Shown here: piece after piece, positions 8,755 to 15,824 of the stretch | How positions within the stretch are numbered: the stretch's first letter is position 1 | Layout of the letters: each line of letters opens with the position of its first letter | Source of the DNA: Solirubrobacter ginsenosidimutans | GTDB lineage: Bacteria > Actinomycetota > Thermoleophilia > Solirubrobacterales > Solirubrobacteraceae | Length of the DNA stretch: 64,000 bases | Assembly: GCF_027587205.1 (NCBI RefSeq) | Contig: NZ_JAPDOD010000014.1 | Coordinates: 62,001-126,000 of the forward strand | Direction: 5' to 3' | Program-made: the position numbers and the translations under genes | Notes under the pieces: generated by a model | Seen by the model: only the letters and a program-made list of their open reading frames with translations | The model's database searches: none | What the model was told of the DNA's origin: nothing

Positions 8755-11049
8755 CTAGTGCACCTCCTTTGCCGGCGCGGACCCGCCGGTGACACCGGCG
8801 GCCTTCGCGGCCGTGATCAGGGTGCTGCGCTCCGCCGTGGACAGCGTGCCGCAGGCGGGCGTCGCGGGTGCCGAGCCCGTCGGGCTGTTGACCGCGAGGG
8901 CCTGGCGGTAGACACCCCAGGCGGAGTCGTCGGAGCCCTTGGCCACGACGAGCTTGACGTCGGCCCACTGAGCGGCCGTGTAGGTGTGGGACACGGTCTT
9001 GCCGGTGGCGGACGTGCCGTCGCCGAAGTCCCAGTAGTAGGTCAGGCCGTCGGTCGTGCCGTCGGCGTTGCGAGCGAAGCTCGCGTCGAAGCTGACGGTC
9101 TTGGTGTCCGTCGGGTTGACCGGGGTCGTCTCGAAGTACGCGACGGTGCCCTTCGGCGCGGCAACCGCGCCGGCGTACTTCGAATCGCTCACGAGCAGCG
9201 CGGTGTACGTCGCCGGCAGCTCGAGCGCGCGGATGAGCTCCTCCGTCGGCTGCGACTCGTCGTCGACGCCGTGCGGAGCGCCTGAGGCCCACATGTTGAG
9301 GTGCTCGACCGAGTCGCCGGTCAGGCCGACAGGCTGGCCTTCGTCGACGCGGAACGGCACGCCACTGGCGTGCGCGTACTTCAGCGGCGCGGTCAGCGTG
9401 ATGCCGGTGCCGGTGGCGCCGGCCGTGCCGACGGTCGCGATCTGCCCGACCTCGACGTTCTGGCCGGTGTCGACCACGAACGGCTGACCCGCGACATACA
9501 GCGGCGCGGTGGCGGTGCCGACGGAGGCCACCTTCACGTTCGTGTCACCGACGGCGGTCGCGGCCGCAGCCGTCGACATCCCGCCGACGAGGCTGGACTC
9601 GTTGCCGATCTGCAGCGACGTGCCACCCATGTGCTGGATGATCGGCGTCGCCTTGACGGCGTCGCTCGTCGTGGTCGGGTAGGGGTTCTCGACGGAGTTC
9701 GTGTCCTGCACGCCACCGACGCTGAAGCCCGGGATGCCCGACTTCCAGAACGAAGCCGCGGGATCCTCGGTCGAGAGCATCTGCGCCTCGGGGGCCGTAC
9801 CGGCGGGGTGAACCGCGGAGTACTGGGCCTGCTCGGCCGGCGTGTAGGCCGGAACGGTCGGGGTCTCCGGCGTCGTCGGCGTGGGGAGCGCGCCCGGCGC
9901 GGAGCCGGAAGCGTCGTAGCGGAGCGGGTTCTCCTGCTTGATCGAGCCGTTGTACTTCGCGCTCTGCTGTGCGAAGCCGCCGGTCACGGCGTTCTTGAGG
10001 TCGCCGTCGAACGCGGAGATCGCGGAGCTGTTGGCCGCGATGGCGCCGGCCGTGTCCGGATACAGCTGGTTCGCCGCGGACGGGGTGTCCGTGATGAACG
10101 TGTGCCACGGGCCGACGCCGCCGCCTGTGGTGTTGTTCCAGTAGTGGGCGGTGCCCAGGTGGTACGCGGGGTAGCTCGCGCCGTTGGCATTCATCATGCC
10201 GAACATCGCGTACTGGCCCTGCGGGCCCTTCGGGATGAGGTTCTTCGTGTAGTACTCCGAACCCTCCCGCATGTAGGTGCCGTCCTTCGCCCGACCCGCG
10301 TCCGCGTCGATCAACGCGACCTTGAAGGTCTTGGAGGGATAGGTGCCGTTCGCGGCGTACCAGCGCAGCAGCGCCTGGTACTCGGCCATCGTCATCGCGA
10401 CGCCGGAGGTGTCGTCGTACGCGCCGCCGTTGGAGAGGTTGCTCAGCGTGATGTGACGCCGCGCCGCGCCGAACCCGTCGGCTGCAGCCGTGGAGCCGGT
10501 CGGGTTGTTGATCTCGCCGACGATCGTCGGGCTGACCGGCGCGAGGTCGCCGTGTGCGGCGATCAGCACGCGCGAGCCCGGGCACCCGGCGCCGGGGATC
10601 GTGACCTCGGCGTCGTCGGAGTCGAACTTGTAGTTCGGGTCGAACGAGTAGTTCGGGTTCGTCCGCTGCTCAGGCGACCGGCGGAAGTAGTGGTCCGAGA
10701 CCGTCGCGAACTTCGCGACGTCGCCCATGGCCGACGTGTCGGTCAGCTGGGTCTTCCACTGCTTCCAGAACTCCTGCCACCCGTTGATGGTGGACGGGAT
10801 GTTGTACGGATCGGCGAAGTTGCGCGGGTCTCCGTCCGCCCCCGACACGCGGTAGACGTCGTCGTAGCCCATGTTGAACAACTGGCCGTACATGTAGGTC
10901 GGGTCGATCACCGGAGCTACCTGCCCGGTGGCTGACCTTGCCCCCGGCGGCGCTATACCGCTGGCGACCAAGACCGCCGCCCCCGCTGTCGCTAGAAACG
11001 CAGCGACAGGAAGCGACTTACGTCGCTTCAGTTTGCGAAGCACCTGCAT
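8755..11049 (-). CDS. Secreted degenerate M28-peptidase-like protein with PKD domain (paralog A)
   Basis: 764 residues from ATG at 11049, preceded by AGGAGGT. The N-terminus is a basic stretch plus a hydrophobic helix ending in an Ala-rich region (signal peptide). The M28-like core keeps LIAAHGDLAP (HxD) and GGAYDDTSGVAMTMAEY (bridging Asp). Where active enzymes carry the EE pair it reads LIDADAGRAKDG, so the catalytic glutamate appears lost. A beta-rich module (GDTNVKVASVGTATAPLYV ... GTGITLTAPLKYAHASG) is inserted late in the core, just before GAPHGVDDES, which may be the last metal histidine. A PKD domain (YYWDFGDGTSATG) and a short tail follow. It is the first gene of a two-gene operon with paralog B. 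The intact relative at 57.4-59.0 kb keeps all ligands. Confidence 0.75.
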   Translation of the reverse strand: MQVLRKLKRRKSLPVAAFLATAGAAVLVASGIAPPGARSATGQVAPVIDPTYMYGQLFNMGYDDVYRVSGADGDPRNFADPYNIPSTINGWQEFWKQWKTQLTDTSAMGDVAKFATVSDHYFRRSPEQRTNPNYSFDPNYKFDSDDAEVTIPGAGCPGSRVLIAAHGDLAPVSPTIVGEINNPTGSTAAADGFGAARRHITLSNLSNGGAYDDTSGVAMTMAEYQALLRWYAANGTYPSKTFKVALIDADAGRAKDGTYMREGSEYYTKNLIPKGPQGQYAMFGMMNANGASYPAYHLGTAHYWNNTTGGGVGPWHTFITDTPSAANQLYPDTAGAIAANSSAISAFDGDLKNAVTGGFAQQSAKYNGSIKQENPLRYDASGSAPGALPTPTTPETPTVPAYTPAEQAQYSAVHPAGTAPEAQMLSTEDPAASFWKSGIPGFSVGGVQDTNSVENPYPTTTSDAVKATPIIQHMGGTSLQIGNESSLVGGMSTAAAATAVGDTNVKVASVGTATAPLYVAGQPFVVDTGQNVEVGQIATVGTAGATGTGITLTAPLKYAHASGVPFRVDEGQPVGLTGDSVEHLNMWASGAPHGVDDESQPTEELIRALELPATYTALLVSDSKYAGAVAAPKGTVAYFETTPVNPTDTKTVSFDASFARNADGTTDGLTYYWDFGDGTSATGKTVSHTYTAAQWADVKLVVAKGSDDSAWGVYRQALAVNSPTGSAPATPACGTLSTAERSTLITAAKAAGVTGGSAPAKEVH

Positions 11050-11293
11050 TAAATGGAACCTCCTGGCGAAAGGACCATCGGATGTGTGGGCTCACGGGCG
11101 AGACGCGCGTGGGCCTACCTGTTTCCGGACAGGAGTGGGGGGACGGACGTCGTCGTTGACCTCGAAGGCATCCGCCGCGGACCAGACCTCCGCGAACGGT
11201 CGCCGATTCGCGACGATGCCGTCCTTACCCTCCTCTCCATCGCGGGCATTCTGCACGCGCGAAGGGGCATGAGCAACACGTCCTAGACCCTGT
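11050..11293 (-). promoter_or_regulatory. Leader/promoter region of the M28-like operon
   Basis: About 240 bases between the upstream terminator and the start of paralog A hold no convincing gene. A small hairpin (CCTGT-N6-ACAGG, 11118-11133) lies in the presumed 5' leader. I could not recognise a riboswitch or a clear -10/-35 pair; the start region is defined mainly by the ribosome site next to 11049. Confidence 0.35.
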
Positions 11294-11319
11294 GGGTGTG
11301 TGGATCTCTCCACACTCCC
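11294..11319. terminator. Hairpin downstream of the DUF4232-like lipoprotein gene
   Basis: GGGTGTGTGGA (11294-11304) pairs with TCCACACTCCC (11309-11319) with one mismatch and a TCTC loop. It lies 23 bases past the minus-strand stop at 11342 and before the next minus-strand operon, where a terminator is expected. Confidence 0.6.
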
Positions 11320-11341
11320 GAAGATGAGAAACGGCCCGCGG

Positions 11342-12322
11342 CTAAACGCCGCTGTCGATCGTGGCGCGCGCGTTGATCTGCGGCGCTTTGCCGCCGAACG
11401 CGTCCAAGGCCCAGAAGAGGCCGTTGCCGCCGACCGGCGCGTTCTTGGGAACGCGGATCTCCATGGCGAACGCCTCGCTTCTCCCGGGGGCGATCGGCTT
11501 CGCGGCGGCGCAGTTGAGCACGTGCACGTCGACCTGGCCCATGGGCACGAGCTGCTGGACGTACGACGGGCACCGATCGAACGTGACCGGCACGCGTGAC
11601 GTGTTCTTGAGCACGACGTTGAAGCGGAGCATCTCGCCTCTGCGCGCGTGCACCGGCTGATCCGGGACCGACGCCGTGACCGACCCGCTCGTCCACGGCT
11701 GCGGCGCCTGCACCTTCGCGGTCTCAAACGGCGACACGCCGAGCGATGACGGGCTCTTCGGATCGCTGCACGGCGGCACCGCGTTGTAGTCCGCATCGAC
11801 GTGACCGGTGCCGTTGGGCAGGGTGATGCGGACGGCGCTGGGAGGCACGCGCGTCTTGCCGGGGATCTGCGGATCGCACCAGTTCGTCCACGTGACCGTC
11901 ACGCCGACGTACTCGCCCGGCTTGATCGCGAGCAGGTCCGAGAGCGGATACGCCGTGTCCGGGAAGATCAGCGGCGGACGCTGAAGGGCGGTGTTGACCT
12001 GCTTCGGTCCGCCGTCCTTGACGAGCTTCACGCGCGGTGTCCCCTCGAGCCGGCACACCTGCTTGCCCTTGTTCTGCAGGGCGATCACGGCGATCGCTCC
12101 GCCGTTTCCGTAGGCCTCGAAATCGACCTGTCCGTGCGGGGCCAGGTCGGCCGCCTGGCACGGAGCGGAGACCGGGGCGCGCGCGGCGAACTCGGGTGGC
12201 TGGTCCGAAGCCCACGGCACGACCGGCCCGTCGAACTTCGGGGCGGCGTCCTTGCCGGAGCCACCGCACCCGGCCATCAGGAGCAGTGGCGCGACCAGCG
12301 CGATTACAAGCTTCGAGCGCAT
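11342..12322 (-). CDS. Lipoprotein with DUF4232-like domain
   Basis: 326 residues from ATG at 12322. This start was chosen because it gives a clean lipoprotein signal (LVIALVAPLLLMAGCGG); an upstream in-frame ATG adds only an arginine-rich tail. After the linker, PCQAADLAPHGQVDFEAYGN and IALQNKGKQVCRLEGTPRVKL resemble the beta-sandwich DUF4232 domain common in actinobacterial lipoproteins. A second beta domain (PVHARRGEMLRFNVVLKN ... YVQQLVPMGQVDVHVLNC) follows. Two Cys pairs suggest disulfides outside the membrane. The function of this family is unknown, and no neighbour suggests a pathway. Confidence 0.75.
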   Translation of the reverse strand: MRSKLVIALVAPLLLMAGCGGSGKDAAPKFDGPVVPWASDQPPEFAARAPVSAPCQAADLAPHGQVDFEAYGNGGAIAVIALQNKGKQVCRLEGTPRVKLVKDGGPKQVNTALQRPPLIFPDTAYPLSDLLAIKPGEYVGVTVTWTNWCDPQIPGKTRVPPSAVRITLPNGTGHVDADYNAVPPCSDPKSPSSLGVSPFETAKVQAPQPWTSGSVTASVPDQPVHARRGEMLRFNVVLKNTSRVPVTFDRCPSYVQQLVPMGQVDVHVLNCAAAKPIAPGRSEAFAMEIRVPKNAPVGGNGLFWALDAFGGKAPQINARATIDSGV

Positions 12323-12534
12323 CGGCGGGCCATTATGACGGCGGTCACGACGCCCGGGACGCATTTCTGTGATGACATCTGTCCACAGGCCCGCGCGGCG
12401 TTTCTCATCTCACTTACCTACTCTTCTCATCTCACTGTCACACGGTGAGTTCTCGCCTTTTGGGTCGGTGGCGACTTGCGGTCTTTCGTTCTACCCTCTC
12501 GCCGAGATGTGTGGTCACCTAGAGGAGGGGACAC

Positions 12535-13314
12535 ATGGGTCGGCTTGTGGTCCGGCTCGTGGCGGGAGCGTTGGTCGCGCTCTGCTTCGCCGCGTGCCTG
12601 ACCGGCGGCACGTCGGCGGCGTACGCCGAGGGCGGCAAGACGATCGCGGAGGCGCCGGAACTCACGTTCGGCACGACCGTGAAGGGCGAGCTGTACGACG
12701 GCGCGTTCTACTCGGGCTACTCCGTGGCGTTCTACTCGGCATCCTTCGTCAAGGGCGACCGGATCACGATCCGGACGAAGTCCTCCGGCGACGACACGCC
12801 ACCGTGCCAGATCATCTACCTGCCGGGGGCCGACGACCTCAGCGTGGGGGCCACGACACCAATTCTGAACCCCGTGGATTCGTCGCGCGACGGAGCGAAG
12901 GACGTCCAGCGCTTCGAGCCGGCGCCCCAGGACGGCGGCTACGTGATCGCGATGACCAACGCCGACATCTTCTTATCCGGCCCGCTGCAGTGCTTAGACG
13001 CCCCCTCGGGTCGGCCGTTCACCTTCAAGGTGACGGTCGCACACCGGGGGAGCGGCAACGGTTCGGACAAGAAGGGAGGGAAGGAAGACCAAAACGCAGA
13101 CCAGCGCACTAGCTCGGGCAGCGACGGCGGCCCCACGCGCGTCGTCCAGCCAGGCCAGAGCCTCTGGGCCATCGCTCAGGGCCTGTTCGGCGGGTCGGCG
13201 AGCATCGCGCAGGTGGCCTTCAAGGTCGACCGTCTGTGGCAGCTGAACGCCGATCGGATCGGCTCGGGCAACCCCGACCTGATCTTCCCCGGCCTCAGGC
13301 TGCGGCTGAAGTAA
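12535..13314 (+). CDS. Secreted protein with C-terminal LysM domain
   Basis: 259 residues with a strong ribosome site (AGAGGAGGGGACAC) before ATG 12535. An N-terminal signal peptide (LVAGALVALCFAACLTGG) is followed by a beta-rich extracellular domain of unknown type, a charged Lys/Gly/Ser linker and a C-terminal LysM module (TRVVQPGQSLWAIAQGLFGG ... WQLNADRIGSGNPDLIFPGL). LysM binds N-acetylglucosamine in peptidoglycan, so the protein is probably cell-wall bound. Two leucines are written with the rare codon TTA (12973-12975 and 12994-12996, residues 147 and 154). This matters because a tRNA-like gene with a UAA anticodon begins about 50 bases downstream on the same strand. A link between them is inference. 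Confidence 0.85.
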   Translation: MGRLVVRLVAGALVALCFAACLTGGTSAAYAEGGKTIAEAPELTFGTTVKGELYDGAFYSGYSVAFYSASFVKGDRITIRTKSSGDDTPPCQIIYLPGADDLSVGATTPILNPVDSSRDGAKDVQRFEPAPQDGGYVIAMTNADIFLSGPLQCLDAPSGRPFTFKVTVAHRGSGNGSDKKGGKEDQNADQRTSSGSDGGPTRVVQPGQSLWAIAQGLFGGSASIAQVAFKVDRLWQLNADRIGSGNPDLIFPGLRLRLK

Positions 13315-13362
13315 CCAAGGCCTCCGGGCCTAGTATTGAGCGGCAGTCTCTGCCGTACGCAC

Positions 13363-13572
13363 GCGTCCGTAGCTTAACCGGTGAACGGTGGCGAGAGTCG
13401 ATGCTGAGGGCAACCAGCGTGCAAGTCATTCGAGCCGGCGCCGCCTCGGCGCGTGCCGGCGACTTGATCGCCGCAGTTTCCGGGTCGCACTGGGGATCTC
13501 AGATCAAAATCGTTGTCAAAAAGCCGCGGCCTTAAAAGCCGTTAGATGCGGGTTCGAGTCCCGTCGGGCGCA
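13363..13572 (+). tRNA. tRNA-like gene with UAA anticodon, interrupted in the D-loop
   Basis: Two blocks make a complete canonical cloverleaf. 13363-13382 gives the acceptor 5' strand GCGTCCG, U8-A9, D-stem GCTT and D-loop AACCGGT. 13520-13572 gives A21, D-stem AAGC, anticodon arm GCGGC-CTTAAAA-GCCGT, a 5-nt variable loop TAGAT, T-arm GCGGG-TTCGAGT-CCCGT, acceptor CGGGCGC and discriminator A. Joined, they total exactly 73 nt, with A14, R15, G18G19, A21, U33, A37, G46 and the T-loop signature in place. CCA is not encoded. The anticodon UAA reads the leucine codon UUA, but the variable region is short (class I), unlike real tRNA(Leu). The synthetase-like gene starts 23 nt downstream. Alternatives are a tRNA-mimicking leader controlling that gene, or a pseudo-tRNA. 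Confidence 0.7.
13383..13519 (+). other. 137-nt structured insert within the tRNA-like D-loop
   Basis: This is the segment whose removal restores a standard 8-nt D-loop (AACCGGTA). It can fold: CAAGTC (13431-13436) pairs with GACTTG (13461-13466), enclosing a GCCGGC/GCCGGC stem capped by GCCG-CCT-CGGC. CGGTG occurs at the left border (13379-13383) and again a few bases inside (13386-13390). It is shorter than known self-splicing group I or II introns. I do not recognise a catalytic core or domain V, and it has no open frame of its own. An intron, an inserted mobile RNA or a regulatory expansion are all possible. Confidence 0.5.
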
Positions 13573-13595
13573 TCGTTAGTTGGAGTCAGGAGCCA

Positions 13596-15824
13596 ATGGA
13601 GATAACTGACACATTGGAAGCCTCCCCGGCGTCGGGATACGACCCGGCGGCGATCGAACTGAAGTGGCAGGAGGCCTGGAGGAGCGCGAACGCGTTCCAG
13701 ACGCCGGCCGAGCCCGTCGCGGGCCGCCAGGACGTCCACGTACTCAACAGCCACCCGTTCACGTCGGGGGCCGCGCACATGGGCCACGTCCGCAGCTACT
13801 CGATCGGCGACGCGCACGCCCGCTTCCGGCGCGCACGCGGCGACTCGGTCCTCTACTCGCTCGGCTTCGACGCGTTCGGGCTGCCGGCCGAGCTCGGGGC
13901 GCTCGAGCACGGGCTGCCGCCGCGGGAGTGGGTCGACACCTGCGCCGCCCGGATGCGCGAGCAGTTCGACGCGCTGGGCTTCTCGTTCGACTGGTCGCGC
14001 ACCTTCATGAGCTGCGACGAGGACATCTACCGCTGGTCGCAGTGGCTGTTCCTCGTGCTCCTGGAGGGAGGCTTCATCTACGAGCGCGAGGGCTCGATCG
14101 ACTGGTGCGACAGCTGCAAGACGGTGCTCGCCCGCGCGCAGACCGAGGGCGGCCAATGCTGGCGCTGCCACGGGCCGGTGCGGCTCGTCCGGCGGTCACA
14201 GTGGTACGTCCGCGGAAGCGCCTACGCCGAGGAGAACGACCAGCGCCTCGCCGAGCTCACCGCGTGGAACAAGGGCGCGATCGGCGCGCAGCGCTCCGTG
14301 CTCGGACGTGTGGACGGCGTGGAATTGGATGGCAAGACGCTGGACGGCAAGCAGCTCCTTCTGTTCACGCCGCACGCGGGCGACGACGCCGTCGAGGCGG
14401 CCGAGTTCGCGCTCCTCTCCCCCAACCACCCGGAGATCGACAGCTGGACGGAGGCGCCGGGCGTTCGCGAGCAGCTCGCCGGCCTGCGCGACGCCGGCTG
14501 GCAGCGCGATGACCGCAAGCTCGAGGAGGTGACCGTCATCGAGACGAGCCTCTCCGTCTTCGTGCCCGGCATCCCCCGCCCCCTGCCGGTGCTGATCTCG
14601 TCCTCGGTCGACGCGCGCTTCGGCCCCACGGCGGTGCTCGGGATCCCGTCCGTCGACCGGACCGACAAGGCGATCTTCGCGCAGCGCACGGAACCCGCCG
14701 GCGGCGGTGCGCTGCGGCATGGCGCGGTCTGGCGCGGCAAGAAGGAGCCGCTGGTCACGCGGCCCGCGAAGCGCTTCCGCGCCGGCGACTTCCCGATCTC
14801 GCGCCAGCGCGCCTGGGGCGCCCCGATCCCGATCGTCCACTGCGACGCCTGCGGGACGGTCCCGCTGCGGCTCGACCAGCTCCCCGTGCGCCTCCCGGAC
14901 GACCTCACCGTCACCGCCGAGGGCAACGTGCTCCTCGAGCGGCCCGACTTCCTGGACTGCGAATGCCCGGCGTGTGGCGGGCCGGCGCAGCGGGAGACGG
15001 ACACGCTCGACTGCCACTTCGACGCCGGCTCGCAGCAGTACCCGCTGCCGGCCCCGACGGCGGACCGCGGGCACTCGCTGCTCACCCACCCCGAGCTCCA
15101 GCGCTGGGTCCCGGTCGAGTGGTACATCAACGGCGCCGACACCGGCCAGTTCGTCCTCGATCAGCGGACGATCTCGAAGATGCTGCGCGATCTCGGCCAC
15201 TTCACCTGGCTGCCGGACGGCGAGTGCTACCGCGCGACCTACACGCACGAGATGGTGCAGCTCGACGGGCGCAAGATGAGCAAGCACCTCGGCAACACGG
15301 TCGCGCCGCACGAGATCGTCGAGCAGATGGGCGCCGACACGCTGCGCTTCGCGATGCTGCACGCGGCCGCGCCCGCGAAGGCGTTCACCTGGGACGAGAG
15401 CCTGCTGATCTACTCGCGCTCCTTCCTGCGGCGGCTCTGGACGTACGCCGAGCCTCGCCTGGGCGCGGCCTCGAGCCCGCCGCCGGAGCTCGACCTCTCG
15501 GACGGGCTGCGCCGGCGCCTCGCGGGCTGGTGTGACACCGCGGCCAGGAAGACCACCGAGAACTACGAGCGACTCGACATGCACCGCGCCACCCGCAACC
15601 TGGTGTCGTTGCTAGAGCGGATCGAGGACTTCGAGACGCGCGTCGTGGCCCGTCGCGAGCTGACCCCCGAGGACCGCGACGCGATCGTGTACGCGCTCTG
15701 CCTGTTGGTCAGGCTGCTCGCGCCGGTGGCCCCGCACATCGCGGAGGAGCTCTGGGCGCGGTCCGGGAGCGAAGGGTTCGTGGCCGACGCGGGCTGGCCG
15801 GAGTCCGCTGCCGTAGTGGCATGA
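13596..15824 (+). CDS. Divergent leucyl-tRNA synthetase paralog (class I aaRS) lacking the C-terminal domain
   Basis: 742 residues, ATG 13596 after GTCAGGAG. The class I motifs are HMGH (residues 61-64) and KMSKH (560-564). LeuRS-specific anchors are FDAFGLPAE, the Zn-like IDWCDSCKTVLARAQ / CWRCHGPV, PISRQRAWGAPIPIV, ETDTLD and APVAPHIAEELWARSG. Bacterial LeuRS has about 800-880 residues; this one stops right after the helical anticodon-stem domain and lacks the C-terminal module that binds the tRNA(Leu) elbow and variable arm. The CP1 editing pocket is altered (TPHAGDDA where LeuRS has the Thr-rich TTRPDT), although an aspartate survives in VDRTD. The leucine-site motif GGxEHAxxHLLY is replaced by NGADTGQFVLDQ. 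It probably charges the adjacent tRNA-like RNA, possibly with a different amino acid. Its stop overlaps the next start (ATGA). Confidence 0.85.
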   Translation: MEITDTLEASPASGYDPAAIELKWQEAWRSANAFQTPAEPVAGRQDVHVLNSHPFTSGAAHMGHVRSYSIGDAHARFRRARGDSVLYSLGFDAFGLPAELGALEHGLPPREWVDTCAARMREQFDALGFSFDWSRTFMSCDEDIYRWSQWLFLVLLEGGFIYEREGSIDWCDSCKTVLARAQTEGGQCWRCHGPVRLVRRSQWYVRGSAYAEENDQRLAELTAWNKGAIGAQRSVLGRVDGVELDGKTLDGKQLLLFTPHAGDDAVEAAEFALLSPNHPEIDSWTEAPGVREQLAGLRDAGWQRDDRKLEEVTVIETSLSVFVPGIPRPLPVLISSSVDARFGPTAVLGIPSVDRTDKAIFAQRTEPAGGGALRHGAVWRGKKEPLVTRPAKRFRAGDFPISRQRAWGAPIPIVHCDACGTVPLRLDQLPVRLPDDLTVTAEGNVLLERPDFLDCECPACGGPAQRETDTLDCHFDAGSQQYPLPAPTADRGHSLLTHPELQRWVPVEWYINGADTGQFVLDQRTISKMLRDLGHFTWLPDGECYRATYTHEMVQLDGRKMSKHLGNTVAPHEIVEQMGADTLRFAMLHAAAPAKAFTWDESLLIYSRSFLRRLWTYAEPRLGAASSPPPELDLSDGLRRRLAGWCDTAARKTTENYERLDMHRATRNLVSLLERIEDFETRVVARRELTPEDRDAIVYALCLLVRLLAPVAPHIAEELWARSGSEGFVADAGWPESAAVVA

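Noticed and set aside
11092..11796. Arginine-rich minus-strand frame over the leader and the DUF4232 gene
   Set aside because: Overlaps a clear lipoprotein gene in another frame and has no recognisable content.
12365..12534. c-di-AMP (ydaO-type) riboswitch before the LysM gene
   Set aside because: Such riboswitches often precede cell-wall protein genes, but none of the conserved core sequence was seen here.
13383..13519. Group I or group II self-splicing intron in the tRNA-like gene
   Set aside because: Too short at 137 nt; I could not find P/Q/R/S core elements or a domain V. Kept as an unexplained insert rather than a named intron class.
13315..13595. T-box riboswitch controlling the synthetase
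   Set aside because: No T-box sequence or specifier-loop layout; the region instead folds as a real tRNA body.
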